Origin: a virus
Length of the DNA stretch: 25,325 nucleotides
Virus record (IMG/VR): IMGVR_UViG_3300027797_001635
Coordinates: 1 to 25,325 of that record
Reading direction: 5' to 3' (one strand)
Part shown: positions 1-7,663 of the stretch, one piece after another
Numbering within the stretch: the first letter of the stretch is position 1
Layout of the letters: each line of letters opens with the position of its first letter
Notes under the pieces: model-generated
Told to the model about the DNA's origin: nothing
What the model saw: only the letters and a program-made list of their open reading frames with translations
Databases searched by the model: none
Program-made: the position numbers and the translations under genes

Positions 1-760
1 ATGTACCATTTGAACCAGAAGTTCCTGATGTACCGCTTGTTCCAGATGAACCGTTTGTACCTAATCCACTTGTTCCAGAAGTTCCCGATGTACCCGCTCC
101 GCTTGTACCGGAAGTTCCACTTGTTCCTGATGTTCCAGAAGTTCCAGAAGTACCAGAAGTACCACTTATTCCCGATGTGCCACTTGTACCAGAAGTTCCA
201 GATGTACCAGAAGTTCCTGATGTACCCGATTGTCCTGGCGCTCCCAATGTGTTTATTGCCCAACTACTATAAGAACCACTACCGGTTTGTGCGGTTAGTG
301 TTACAGTCAATGCACCAGTACCACTATTATAAGCAGTTACCGTACCTGTCATTGTGTTATTAGCATCATATGCTAATAACATTTGCTGTCCAATTGTCCA
401 TTGTAATCCAGTTCCTATGGTAAAACTCATAGAACCTGCATTTGTTATTGTACGATTATCACTTGATGTTGTTGAAAATTTATCACCACTAAAGCCATCA
501 GTTCCAGAAGTTCCAGATGTACCACGTGTGCCAGATGTTCCCGATGAACCAGATGTTCCTGATGTACCACTAATTCCAGAAGTGCCACTACTACCAGAAG
601 TTCCTGATGTACCACTACTTCCTGAAGTTCCCGATGAACCAGATGAACCAGCTGCACCATTTGTACCTGCTGTTATTTGGGCTTGCAAAAAATCTAAGTT
701 AGTATCCATTTCCAACGCGGTCAATGGAGAACCTTTTGTAAGTCTTTTAACTAATGCCAT
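1..760 (-). CDS. Collagen-like (Gly-X-Y) phage fibre/structural protein, C-terminus beyond window
   Basis: I read this frame directly: it opens with ATG at 760 ([19 protein letters not shown]) and stays open to base 2, giving at least 253 residues. After a ~31-residue head come 20 Gly-X-Y triplets (about residues 32-91), mostly GTS and GSS. Next is a ~80-residue globular domain (about 92-172) with motifs [15 protein letters not shown] and [18 protein letters not shown], ending [13 protein letters not shown] second GTS array then runs from residue 173 to the window edge. The inter-array domain resembles modules common in phage tail or fibre proteins. Collagen-like triplets form trimeric fibres in phage and bacterial surface proteins, so a fibre or other virion appendage is likely. 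The Thr/Ser-rich Y positions and the two nearby glycosyltransferases make O-glycosylation plausible. There are 70 bases between its start and the upstream gene, with no clear promoter. The exact structural role is unknown. Confidence 0.85.
   Translation of the reverse strand, partial: MALVKRLTKGSPLTALEMDTNLDFLQAQITAGTNGAAGSSGSSGTSGSSGTSGTSGSSGTSGISGTSGTSGSSGTSGTRGTSGTSGTDGFSGDKFSTTSSDNRTITNAGSMSFTIGTGLQWTIGQQMLLAYDANNTMTGTVTAYNSGTGALTVTLTAQTGSGSYSSWAINTLGAPGQSGTSGTSGTSGTSGTSGTSGISGTSGTSGTSGTSGTSGTSGTSGAGTSGTSGTSGLGTNGSSGTSGTSGTSGSNGT
2..244 (-). repeat. Collagen-like triplet array 2 (at least 27 triplets, truncated by window)
   Basis: The second Gly-X-Y array begins GAPGQSGTS and continues to the window edge with GTS as the main unit and occasional GIS, GAS, GSS, GTN and GLS. 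It is separated from array 1 by a globular domain of about 80 residues. Nine-base near-repeats of this sort can change copy number by slippage or recombination. Confidence 0.88.
488..667 (-). repeat. Collagen-like triplet array 1 (20 Gly-X-Y codon triplets)
   Basis: These are nine-base units encoding G-T-S or G-S-S, within the fibre gene. Codons for each residue vary (GGA/GGT, ACA/ACT, TCT/TCA), so the DNA repeat is imperfect while the protein repeat is nearly perfect. That pattern points to selection on the protein rather than very recent expansion. Confidence 0.9.
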
Positions 761-830
761 AATCTATATTTTACTATTATATTTCTAATATAACAATAAA
801 TATAAATATTTAGAGAAAAGTGAATGTATA

Positions 831-1304
831 TTATCTATAATATGATTTTAGAACATCTTTTTTGAATTTAACCTCCTCAATTTGCTTTATACCCGTTATA
901 TTGTATGTTCTGTATAGATTTGGGTTATCTCCGTATATAGCGGCATCGGGTTTTACAAAAGAATTAAATATTTTATTTCCTTTCATATCGGCTGCAATTA
1001 TCAAATCTTCTAGCTTTTCCGCCTTTGTCCATTTTTCTTCGGTTAATCCTTTTATGTATAACTTAGTAAGCCATTTAAAAAATCTTTCCGGCTTTATATC
1101 ACTAATTTTTATACAAGATAATTTCTTATCAGGTGTTTTTCCTATAACAAATACCAAAGTGGACGATGTACCACTTAATGTTTTTTGTTTACCATCCGAA
1201 TATTTGTAGGAATTGATTCTATAAATATTTCTAGGTAAGACTAGTGTTTTTGATACGCTAGTTTCACTTTCAATCAATGGTTTATATTGTAGTGCAAATG
1301 GCAT
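831..1304 (-). CDS. Hypothetical protein, 157 aa
   Basis: I do not recognise this protein. It starts at ATG 1304, one base after the stop of the glycosyltransferase at 1306, so it is almost certainly cotranscribed with it. It is basic and soluble-looking (MPFALQYKPLIESE, then many Lys), with no signal peptide or membrane segment and one cysteine. The central part (about residues 30-85) looks beta-rich, with hydrophobic strands such as STLVFVIGK, followed by FFKWLTKLYIKG. It sits between two glycosyltransferases and a collagen-like fibre gene, which suggests a part in virion appendage assembly or modification, but no motif supports a specific function. Confidence 0.7.
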   Translation of the reverse strand: MPFALQYKPLIESETSVSKTLVLPRNIYRINSYKYSDGKQKTLSGTSSTLVFVIGKTPDKKLSCIKISDIKPERFFKWLTKLYIKGLTEEKWTKAEKLEDLIIAADMKGNKIFNSFVKPDAAIYGDNPNLYRTYNITGIKQIEEVKFKKDVLKSYYR

Positions 1305-1305
1305 C

Positions 1306-2595
1306 TTATATTTTATTTAGTTTAGGTATTTGCATCTTTGATGAATTCACTTTTGGAATATTAAATGGAACTAATTTTGGTTGTATCTTAACATAGTGCT
1401 CCAACATTTGAGTAAATTTATCATTCATTTTATCTAATGTAAAATTATTTAATGTATTGGTTTTTAGTCCTTCAGATTTCTTACTATAAGTATCATATTT
1501 GTTGTAAACATCATATATTTTATTTGCTGCATTTGAATAATTTGCTGTAAACCATTGTGCTTCTTTCATACAAAATTGGTCTGCTGCTGATTCATGCACT
1601 GGTGTTAAACTACCTTCTAACAATACTGCATTTTCTGCGGGTAAGAAATCTAATTGCCCACTCCAACCACTAGCTATAATTGGTTTACCTGTCAAAGTAA
1701 ACTCAGCCATAGGTCTACCATATCCTTCACCTTTAGTAAATGATAACATTGCTTTAACTTTAGGGTGGTGGTATAAATTACTCATATCAGTTTCTTCCAT
1801 ATCACCATGTATTAAATATACAGATGGACATTTATCTCCAAGTGGTTTTAATACACTTTCCAATTTTTCTCTAGTTCCTTCCCTATCTATTACACTAAAT
1901 CCAGCGTGTGATGTTTTAACAATAAGACCTGGTCTTTTATCTTTTGGTAAGTATTGAAATACGGTTGCAAATGTTTTAATTGCCATACCAATATCTTTTC
2001 TATCCTGTCCTAACTCTCCCCTCAACCAATGCCCTACAATTAGAAAGTTGAAATCTTCTTTTACATTTTCCAATACATCTTTACCGCTTCCTTTGGAAAA
2101 TATTTCAGTATCAACTCCCTCAAAAAGAACTTCAATTGGTTTTGTTACTTTAATTTCTCCAACAATTTGTCCACTTGCTTGGTCTTTTTGTTGATATACA
2201 GTTCCACCAATATTTTGTCTTGTGAAATTAGATGGTACTATGATTAAATCCATATTGTTGCACCCATCAATAAAATCTTTTGGACAAATTGTAGTTTCAA
2301 CACCAGCAGTTATACCAATGTTATAACCACCCTTTGCACTAAACTCATTTGCTACTGATACCTGAATGAATATATCCGGCTTATCCCTAACTTCTGTAAT
2401 AACTCTTTCTAACATCCATCTTCCGAAATCACTTTCACCATCAACTTGATTTTGTGGAGTATTACCCCATCTTAAAGGTATAATCTTAATATCATACTTA
2501 TCCATCTTGCGTAAAGATTTCATTAAATCTCTAGAATGGTCACCGTAACCACTACGAGTGAATATAGGTCCTTGAAATACTAATGTTGGTTTCAT
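1306..2595 (-). CDS. GT4-family glycosyltransferase (GT-B fold), 429 aa
   Basis: This is a retaining GT-B glycosyltransferase that would transfer a sugar from a nucleotide-sugar donor. The N-terminal domain starts with a beta strand and a glycine loop (FQGPIFTRSGYGDHSRDL, about residues 7-24), typical of GT4 acceptor domains. The C-terminal donor domain has the EX7E signature GEGYGRPMAE (E290 and E298), followed by GKPIIASGWSGQLDFL, where the family usually contacts the donor. VLFEGVDTEIF (about 157-166) resembles the interdomain link of GT4 enzymes. Length is usual for the family. It lies 9 bases after the second glycosyltransferase and just before an unknown gene and the collagen-like fibre gene. 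The acceptor could be virion protein, host glycan or modified DNA; the position favours virion protein, but that is inference. Confidence 0.88.
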   Translation of the reverse strand: MKPTLVFQGPIFTRSGYGDHSRDLMKSLRKMDKYDIKIIPLRWGNTPQNQVDGESDFGRWMLERVITEVRDKPDIFIQVSVANEFSAKGGYNIGITAGVETTICPKDFIDGCNNMDLIIVPSNFTRQNIGGTVYQQKDQASGQIVGEIKVTKPIEVLFEGVDTEIFSKGSGKDVLENVKEDFNFLIVGHWLRGELGQDRKDIGMAIKTFATVFQYLPKDKRPGLIVKTSHAGFSVIDREGTREKLESVLKPLGDKCPSVYLIHGDMEETDMSNLYHHPKVKAMLSFTKGEGYGRPMAEFTLTGKPIIASGWSGQLDFLPAENAVLLEGSLTPVHESAADQFCMKEAQWFTANYSNAANKIYDVYNKYDTYSKKSEGLKTNTLNNFTLDKMNDKFTQMLEHYVKIQPKLVPFNIPKVNSSKMQIPKLNKI

Positions 2596-2604
2596 TTATA
2601 TAAC

Positions 2605-3987
2605 TTATTTAATTTTAAATACTTCGAATCTTTCTCTTGGTTTCCAATTTTCAAAAACTGATTCGATTCCGTTTTCTAATTGCTGACACATATTTGTATG
2701 TGTTAATCCCATCTCTCCGATAAATGCTTCTCTACCCACTAATGCGTTTGTTTTACGAACTTCTTTTGGTGTGTTGTACATTTTCTCAATTGTTTCAGCA
2801 ACATCCTCTATATCAACTCTATCATCCCAAATATAAGGTGTTGGTACTGAACCTGCTAATGCCAATGCTCTACTCCATACAGGCAATGCCCAAGGGCCAG
2901 GTTTAGCTTTACTTTCCCACTTTCTCCACTCATGCAAAGAACCAATTTTAATGTAATCTTCTGCAATTAGTATCTTACCATCAACTTCAAATCCACATTG
3001 GTCTTGCAATCCGCCAGTTACGTTTACAATGATTGGAGTCCCAGCCATTATCGATTCTGCAGTTGCTAATCCAAATCCTTCGTTGTTAGCTATGTTGATT
3101 GTTGCATCTACCATATTATAGATAAGATTCAATTCTTCTTGAGGTCTTCTCTTTTCTGAAAATATAATATTACATTCAGGTGCCATTACATCTATTACCG
3201 CGGGTAAATCAGTACCATTCTCATCAACAGGTTGTGTATGCATTACTAAACAAACTTTCTCTGCTTTTTCTTTACCTATCTTGTCACAAAACTTTTTAAA
3301 TGCTACAATAACATCTGCAGGTTGTTTTCTTCTGATATTACGATTTGACCAATATAGTACAAAATCATAATCCTTTCCACCTAAAATTTCTTTACGGAAT
3401 TCCGCAGGCACATCCGCTGGTTTATATACATTAGTATTAATACCATGTGGCACATAACTTACTTGCCAATCCTTTTTAGGTTTCCAAGTTGGTTTAGTAT
3501 CTAATGCTGATAATCTTTTAATGATACCATACGTTTGACGTGATATACAACCAATCCAATCACAACTTTCATAGAAGTTACGATTATATAATGGGTCTGG
3601 TAAATCATCCCAAATTGCGTAGAATAAAAGAGGAACATTTTGTCTAATTTCATGTTCGATATCATACAACCATGTCCAATAACGAGGGTCAGTAAAGTGT
3701 AGGATAGCATCTGGCTTTTCAGTATTGATTAATTGTCTAATCAAATCAGCGTTACCATAACCATTCCAAGGTAAAATCTTTACACTAGCATCAGCTATTC
3801 CATAATTTTTTTGAATATCTTCACTAACATCTAAAACTTTACCAGCTTCAGGATGATTAATAGCTGCTCCCACCTGAAACCAATCGTATTTATGAACTGT
3901 ACCAAGTACTAATTCTTTTGACATAGTAGCTATACCACTTGCCATTCTTAAATCATCCGAGAGTAAAAGGATTTTCTTTTTTGCCAT
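2605..3987 (-). CDS. GT4-family glycosyltransferase (GT-B fold), 460 aa
   Basis: This is a second GT-B glycosyltransferase, clearly diverged from its neighbour. The N-terminus MAKKKILLLSDDLRMASGIA matches the opening strand and Gly-rich loop of GT4 proteins. The interdomain region carries VPHGINTNVYKP (about residues 179-190), and the donor site has the EX7E motif NEGFGLATAESIMAGTPIIV (E303 and E311) followed by NVTGGLQDQ. A run near residue 211 (LYWSNRNIRRKQP) fits the start of the donor domain. It is 15 bases downstream of the small ribbon-helix-helix gene and 9 bases upstream of the first glycosyltransferase, so all probably share a transcript starting at the promoter near 5172. Two consecutive transferases suggest sequential addition of two sugars. 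The substrate cannot be read from the sequence. Confidence 0.88.
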   Translation of the reverse strand: MAKKKILLLSDDLRMASGIATMSKELVLGTVHKYDWFQVGAAINHPEAGKVLDVSEDIQKNYGIADASVKILPWNGYGNADLIRQLINTEKPDAILHFTDPRYWTWLYDIEHEIRQNVPLLFYAIWDDLPDPLYNRNFYESCDWIGCISRQTYGIIKRLSALDTKPTWKPKKDWQVSYVPHGINTNVYKPADVPAEFRKEILGGKDYDFVLYWSNRNIRRKQPADVIVAFKKFCDKIGKEKAEKVCLVMHTQPVDENGTDLPAVIDVMAPECNIIFSEKRRPQEELNLIYNMVDATINIANNEGFGLATAESIMAGTPIIVNVTGGLQDQCGFEVDGKILIAEDYIKIGSLHEWRKWESKAKPGPWALPVWSRALALAGSVPTPYIWDDRVDIEDVAETIEKMYNTPKEVRKTNALVGREAFIGEMGLTHTNMCQQLENGIESVFENWKPRERFEVFKIK

Positions 3988-4002
3988 AACTTATTTTGTT
4001 TC

Positions 4003-4203
4003 TTAAAATTGTGAACCTGAGATTTGTAATTGTAGGTATTCGTTCATTTCTTTTCTAAAATCATCGTCCTTTACATATCTTTCTACTGTTCTATTTACCA
4101 GCTTTTGAAGTGTAACATCCGAATCGAAAGATACTTTTTTAAATGATGAATATACATCTTTCAGTATTTTCACAGTTGTTAGTTTTGTTTTGTCTTGATT
4201 CAT
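4003..4203 (-). CDS. Small probable ribbon-helix-helix (CopG/Arc-like) protein, 66 aa
   Basis: This short charged protein begins with MNQDKTKLTTVKILKDVY. A predicted N-terminal strand (KLTTVKILKDVYSSF) is followed by two helices (DVTLQKLVNRTVERYVKD and DDFRKEMNEYLQLQ), the order found in ribbon-helix-helix DNA-binding proteins. There are no cysteines and no membrane segment. It lies 53 bases after the nuclease gene and 15 bases before a glycosyltransferase gene. If the fold is right it could be a local transcription regulator, but the similarity is only by pattern and the protein could equally be a short scaffold or toxin-antitoxin-type component. Confidence 0.55.
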   Translation of the reverse strand: MNQDKTKLTTVKILKDVYSSFKKVSFDSDVTLQKLVNRTVERYVKDDDFRKEMNEYLQLQISGSQF

Positions 4204-4256
4204 TATAAATATATTTGTATATATAAATATAAAGTTTTTAAAAAAAACATAATTTT

Positions 4257-5129
4257 TTATTTTGTAGCCTGTTTATCACATATTCCCCTATTTCCAAATT
4301 CACAAAACTTGCAATTCTTTTTAGCGGGACCAGGTACTTTAGGAAATGGAATATCCCTAAATTTACCCTCATCATCAAATACGGTATTAATAAACGCCAT
4401 AAATTCATCATATACTTTGGTTACCGACGGTGCTCCATTTGATGGAATATGTTTTGAAATATAAGGTATCGGAAATGCGGAATCTTCGGGTAATTTCCTA
4501 CGAAGAATTTGATATTCTACTCTAATTTTGTTTAAAGAAATATTAAATAATTCTGAATAGTACTTTTTATAAAGAAGAATTTGAGAGTTCTTCATTTTAT
4601 CCGCTTTTTGGTATTGATTCCATCCCATTGTAGATGTCTTAAGGTCAATAATAATAATTTCATTAGATGCCAAATCTCTCAATACAATATCTATGAATCC
4701 AATAAAATGTACACCTTCTTTGATAGTTGCGTTTAATGGAATTTCAATACCCACTAATTCAAATCCACTCTTTGAGTAGAATTTACTAGAATATTTTTTA
4801 AACCAAGTAAGTATTCTTCTACCATCTCCATAAAATTCTTCTAATTGTTCTTGAGTACAAGGAGTTCCTTCACTCATTTTTTCAACTTCTCCCTTATACG
4901 ATTTTCTCATATTTTCCAATAAGAGACCATCCATACTAATTTCATCAGCCTGCTTTTTGGAAACACCATACATTACCGATAAGTAGTGTTGAATAGTTTC
5001 ATGCATAGCACTACCAAAGATTGTATGGATGTTAGATGAACTTTCACCTAACTTATCTATGTAGTTTAACTTATATTGATGAGGGCAGTTACTCCACATT
5101 GAGTACTGCGAAAATGATACTTTTGCCAT
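4257..5129 (-). CDS. PD-(D/E)XK nuclease with four-cysteine Fe-S site, Cas4/AddB-like, 290 aa
   Basis: This is a RecB-family exonuclease domain. The visible motifs are GSAMHE (H43), GFIDIVLRD (D147), IIIIDLKTST (D162 and K164) and the QxxxY motif (Q183...Y187), which together form the metal-dependent nuclease site. C15 near the N-terminus (SMWSNCPHQY) and C273, C276 and C284 near the C-terminus (NCKFCEF, GIC) match the split four-Cys [4Fe-4S] arrangement of Cas4 and AddB. In phages such proteins process DNA ends for recombination or degrade host DNA. It is the first gene after a promoter at 5144-5175 that begins immediately after the gp62 stop; the leader is only about 14 bases. No CRISPR genes are nearby, so a recombination or replication role is favoured. 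Confidence 0.88.
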   Translation of the reverse strand: MAKVSFSQYSMWSNCPHQYKLNYIDKLGESSSNIHTIFGSAMHETIQHYLSVMYGVSKKQADEISMDGLLLENMRKSYKGEVEKMSEGTPCTQEQLEEFYGDGRRILTWFKKYSSKFYSKSGFELVGIEIPLNATIKEGVHFIGFIDIVLRDLASNEIIIIDLKTSTMGWNQYQKADKMKNSQILLYKKYYSELFNISLNKIRVEYQILRRKLPEDSAFPIPYISKHIPSNGAPSVTKVYDEFMAFINTVFDDEGKFRDIPFPKVPGPAKKNCKFCEFGNRGICDKQATK

Positions 5130-5143
5130 TATGTTTATTTATG

Positions 5144-5175
5144 TAAAGATACGAAAAAATGGTGATATTACCAAA
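5144..5175 (-). promoter_or_regulatory. Bacteroidetes-type promoter for the Fe-S nuclease gene
   Basis: On the minus strand, TTTG (5175-5172) is separated by 20 bases from TATCTTTA (5151-5144), close to the Bacteroidetes consensus TTTG-N19/20-TAnnTTTG with one mismatch at the last base. The upstream block reads ATTTGGTAATATCA, shared with other promoters here. It starts right at the gp62 stop codon. Confidence 0.65.
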
Positions 5176-5625
5176 TTAAACTTTGAGTTTTAACTTAGTA
5201 ATTAACTTAGGGTCAGTACCATACGCCTCTGCGATTCGTTTAATTTCTTCTCGACCTATCGTACTTTCATATAATACGTCAAGATATTCAGATGCCTCAT
5301 TTGTTGAAATTCCAAACCATTTGGCTACCAAATCAATAATCCATTGTTCATAATCTTTAACCGATTTACCTTTCATATATTTAAGATATGTTTTACCTTT
5401 TGGTAAAATTCCAATCAAAGCTTTGTAAACTGCACGAGGTGGTGCTTCTTGTATATATGGTTGTATTTCCGCTATCGTTTCAATCCAATCCGGATTCATA
5501 GACATATAACGAATGATTAACCAATTACTCCAAGTCTTTTTATCCGCATCATCTAACTTATCCCAATACTTTGGGTCCTGGTCTTTTGTTATTGCGTTAA
5601 TATGGTCAAATAATCCTTTTGCCAT
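5176..5625 (-). CDS. gp62: Clamp loader small subunit, gp62-like, 149 aa
   Basis: In T4 the gp44/gp62 complex loads the sliding clamp gp45 on primer-template junctions; gp62 is the non-ATPase subunit. The N-terminus (GLFDHINAITKDQDPKYWDKL, then KKTWSNWLIIRYMSMNPDW) is the pattern I associate with gp62-like proteins of T4-type phages: a short helix, a D/N-rich turn and a conserved RYMSM segment. The C-terminal half is helical and lysine-rich (GREEIKRIAEAYGTDPKLITKLKLKV). It is slightly shorter than T4 gp62. It overlaps the zinc-ribbon gene by one base (TAATG), and gp44 lies one gene upstream, which strongly supports the call because gp62 is weakly conserved in sequence. The stop is followed directly by the next promoter. 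Confidence 0.78.
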   Translation of the reverse strand: MAKGLFDHINAITKDQDPKYWDKLDDADKKTWSNWLIIRYMSMNPDWIETIAEIQPYIQEAPPRAVYKALIGILPKGKTYLKYMKGKSVKDYEQWIIDLVAKWFGISTNEASEYLDVLYESTIGREEIKRIAEAYGTDPKLITKLKLKV

Positions 5626-5882
5626 TAGTCTTCTACTTTTAAACCCGGAGGTAATAAGTCATTTAATACTTCACCGCAATCACCACATAAGAATAATTCT
5701 ACGGGTAGGACTTCATCCTTTGGTTTGCCTGATAATAGTTTTGAAATCTTACGAAATCCAAACCCTTGTACAAAAATCTCACCACCACACTTACATGCAA
5801 TTGGAGTTGTTTTTTCTAATGGAATTGGTTTTTCTTCTTGTCCTCCGATTGGTTGTCCACCTGCTCCTAAAATGTTAGCCAT
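5625..5882 (-). CDS. Small zinc-ribbon-like protein, 85 aa, between gp44 and gp62
   Basis: The N-terminus is flexible and Gly/Pro-rich (MANILGAGGQPIGGQEEKPIP). A likely metal site follows: C30-K-C32 on one knuckle and C66-G-D-C69 on the other, joined by about 33 residues containing FVQGFGFRKISKLL. Four cysteines in CxC...CxxC pairs fit a zinc ribbon. The tail EVLNDLLPPGLKVED is acidic. The gene sits 10 bases after gp44 and overlaps gp62 by one base in a TAATG junction, so its synthesis is probably coupled to gp62. A role with the clamp loader, or in transcription of late genes (which in T4 involves the clamp), is possible but unproven. Confidence 0.72.
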   Translation of the reverse strand: MANILGAGGQPIGGQEEKPIPLEKTTPIACKCGGEIFVQGFGFRKISKLLSGKPKDEVLPVELFLCGDCGEVLNDLLPPGLKVED

Positions 5883-5892
5883 ATTTATTTTT

Positions 5893-6831
5893 TTAAATTA
5901 TATTTAAAATTTGAATTAATGTAGCCGCTGCGATAATTTCTTTATCAATTGCTACTGCCGATTTACTTACACCATCTCCTAATACAAGAATAACATTGGA
6001 AGTATTTTCTCCCGCATATTCATCTACTTTATCGTATAACAATGTAAATAATTCCGTAAAATCAGTTGTTTTTGCATCTAAAATCGTCTGTCTTACTTTC
6101 ATATATTTGTTTCTCTTATCATCCTTTGATTTAAGTATTTCCAAAACTTTCATCTTATAATCATTATCTAAAAGATTTTGAATATCTACATGCAATTTTC
6201 CTTTAAGAGAATTTAATTGACAAGTATTGATTGATTTACGGATATCTGGATAACAAGAATCTATAATTGGAACTAAATCTTTAATATCAAATTCAACTCC
6301 TTCCGCTTTCAAAATTTTACTCATCTGCATCGCAACATCTTTCTTAGTTGGTGGGATAATTTGAAAAGTTTGACAACGGCTTTGAATTGGTTCGATAATT
6401 TTCTCAATGTAATTACACGTCAAAATGAAACGACAATGTGCTGAGAATGTTTCCATTAAGTTTCTTAAAATGGCTTGTGCGTTTGGTGTCATATAATCAA
6501 ACTCATCCAATATAATAATTTTATATTTTTTAAAGCCCATTGATGATGCGAAGTTCTTTACTTTATTTCTCACAGTCTCAACATTATTTTCATCAGATGC
6601 ATTGATAATCATATAATCACATTCAATTGATTTTACAATTAATTTTGCTAATGTTGTTTTACCAGTACCGGCTTTTCCAAAAAATAATAAGTGCGGTACA
6701 TCTTCGGTTTCCAAATAACCCGCTACTTTACCTTTTAAATGTTCATTACCTACATAGTCATCTAATTTAGATGGTCTATATTTTTCTACCCATAACGAAT
6801 GGGTTACTTCTTCTTGTTTATATTCAAACAT
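5893..6831 (-). CDS. gp44: Clamp loader ATPase subunit, gp44-like AAA+, 312 aa
   Basis: This AAA+ ATPase opens and closes the sliding clamp on DNA. The N-terminal WVEKYRPSKLDDYVG (about residues 14-28) is the RFC box of clamp loaders. Walker A is GKAGTGKT (52-59, K58) and Walker B is IIILDEFD (105-112, D109 and E110). Sensor 1 lies at LTCN (137-140), and the SRC motif (R152) supplies the arginine finger. The C-terminal third is helical and would form the collar. Length matches T4 gp44 (about 319 aa). It follows dUTPase by 11 bases and precedes the zinc-ribbon and gp62 genes, the expected partner order 44 then 62, with one small gene inserted. Confidence 0.95.
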   Translation of the reverse strand: MFEYKQEEVTHSLWVEKYRPSKLDDYVGNEHLKGKVAGYLETEDVPHLLFFGKAGTGKTTLAKLIVKSIECDYMIINASDENNVETVRNKVKNFASSMGFKKYKIIILDEFDYMTPNAQAILRNLMETFSAHCRFILTCNYIEKIIEPIQSRCQTFQIIPPTKKDVAMQMSKILKAEGVEFDIKDLVPIIDSCYPDIRKSINTCQLNSLKGKLHVDIQNLLDNDYKMKVLEILKSKDDKRNKYMKVRQTILDAKTTDFTELFTLLYDKVDEYAGENTSNVILVLGDGVSKSAVAIDKEIIAAATLIQILNII

Positions 6832-6842
6832 ATTTTATTTTT

Positions 6843-7268
6843 TTATTTTCCAGTTGAACCAAATCCACCATCACCTCTTTCAGTATCCGATAATTCAGCT
6901 ACTTCATCAAACTCAATTGGAGGATATGGTATAATCATAATTTGTGCAATCCTATCACCTACTTTATATGCAAGTGAATCTAATCCATTTTCTTTTTTGA
7001 ATGTAGCTTGTAGTTCACCTCTGTATCCACTATCAATTACACCAACTGAATTTGATAATATTAATTCATATTTTCTAATCGATGAACGAGGAAATACCAA
7101 TCCTACAAATCCGTTAGGAATTTCCATTACCAAATCAGTACCATAACTTACATCAAATGTAGTATTGGATATAATTCTAGTTGCTACTAAATCCATACCA
7201 GCATCACCATCCTTTGCATAAGTTGGAATTACTGCGTTTTCACTAAGCTTCTTTATTTTCACTCTCAT
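6843..7268 (-). CDS. dut: Trimeric dUTP diphosphatase, 141 aa
   Basis: It hydrolyses dUTP to dUMP and pyrophosphate, lowering uracil incorporation and feeding dTMP synthesis. All five motifs of trimeric dUTPases are visible: AGMDLVA (motif 1), PRSSIRK (2), GVIDSGYRGEL with the catalytic Asp (3), GDRIAQIMI (4), and the C-terminal flap RGDGGFGSTG (5). Length is typical of the family. The ATG at 7268 lies inside the end of the upstream 121-aa gene (26-base overlap), which suggests coupled translation. It is 11 bases upstream of gp44. dUTPase in the replication operon fits a phage that degrades host DNA and rebuilds its own nucleotide pool. Confidence 0.97.
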   Translation of the reverse strand: MRVKIKKLSENAVIPTYAKDGDAGMDLVATRIISNTTFDVSYGTDLVMEIPNGFVGLVFPRSSIRKYELILSNSVGVIDSGYRGELQATFKKENGLDSLAYKVGDRIAQIMIIPYPPIEFDEVAELSDTERGDGGFGSTGK

Positions 7269-7608
7269 TTTCTAAATTTGGTTTTGTTAATTCTAATTGC
7301 TTGTTTCTAAGTTGCTTACCTTCATCAGTCAATTCTCTAGCAAATAATTTAAATGATTTGCCGTTTTTGTGAGTAAATGTAATATACGATTCATTTGTAT
7401 TTGTAATAGTGAATATTACTTTAGGTTCTTCGTCATCATTATCGTTTTCACCAGTCCAAGCAAATATCTGAGGTTCATCTTCATCGAATTGAAAACACCA
7501 CTCACAATTTTCTAATTTTTCAGGTTCGCGTAATTTAATTTCACTCAATTGTTCTAATGGTTGTATTTCAACCACTTCTTGTTTTTTTACTTTTTTATTT
7601 TTTGCCAT
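7243..7608 (-). CDS. Hypothetical acidic protein, 121 aa
   Basis: I chose the ATG at 7608 (MAKNKKVKKQEVVEIQP). An upstream extension to 7662 would need a TTG start and would swallow the promoter. The protein has a basic N-terminus, a CEWC pair (C35 and C38), a very acidic middle (ENDNDDEEP) and a beta-like segment (KVIFTITNTNESYITFTHKNGKSFKLF), then a charged tail (ENESENKEA). No family is recognised. It is the first gene after a promoter at 7633-7663, 24 bases from its -7 box, and overlaps dUTPase by 26 bases. Being first in the dUTPase-gp44-gp62 operon suggests an early protein linked to replication, but nothing more can be said. Confidence 0.72.
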   Translation of the reverse strand: MAKNKKVKKQEVVEIQPLEQLSEIKLREPEKLENCEWCFQFDEDEPQIFAWTGENDNDDEEPKVIFTITNTNESYITFTHKNGKSFKLFARELTDEGKQLRNKQLELTKPNLENESENKEA

Positions 7609-7632
7609 AATTTTATTTTTTGTTTGTTTATA

Positions 7633-7663
7633 CAAATATACGAAAAAAAGTTTAGAATTCAAA
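7633..7663 (-). promoter_or_regulatory. Bacteroidetes-type promoter for the unknown-dut-gp44-gp62 operon
   Basis: The minus strand has TTTG (7663-7660), 19 bases, then TATATTTG (7640-7633), an exact fit to TTTG-N19-TAnnTTTG. The -33 element lies in the last codons of the polymerase gene and the -7 box 24 bases before ATG 7608. The bases before the -7 box are CG, as at several other promoters here. Confidence 0.75.

Noticed and set aside
2-667. CRISPR array suggested by regular short repeats
   Set aside because: The repeats are nine-base codon triplets with no spacers and lie within a coding frame.
1-788. Plus-strand open frames over the collagen-like gene (PEVPDVP-like and MYQKF-like repeats)
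   Set aside because: They mirror the minus-strand Gly-Thr-Ser repeat; the minus frame has a sensible start, globular domains and fits the strand of every other gene.
4204-4227. TATAAATA sequences like T4 late promoters
   Set aside because: They read on the plus strand, where there are no genes, and lie in very AT-rich DNA.
4257-5129. Cas4 as part of a CRISPR-Cas locus
   Set aside because: No repeats or other cas genes in the window; the context is phage replication.
7609-7662. Longer start for the 121-aa protein at 7662
   Set aside because: The codon there is TTG and the extension would cover the promoter; ATG 7608 is the better start.
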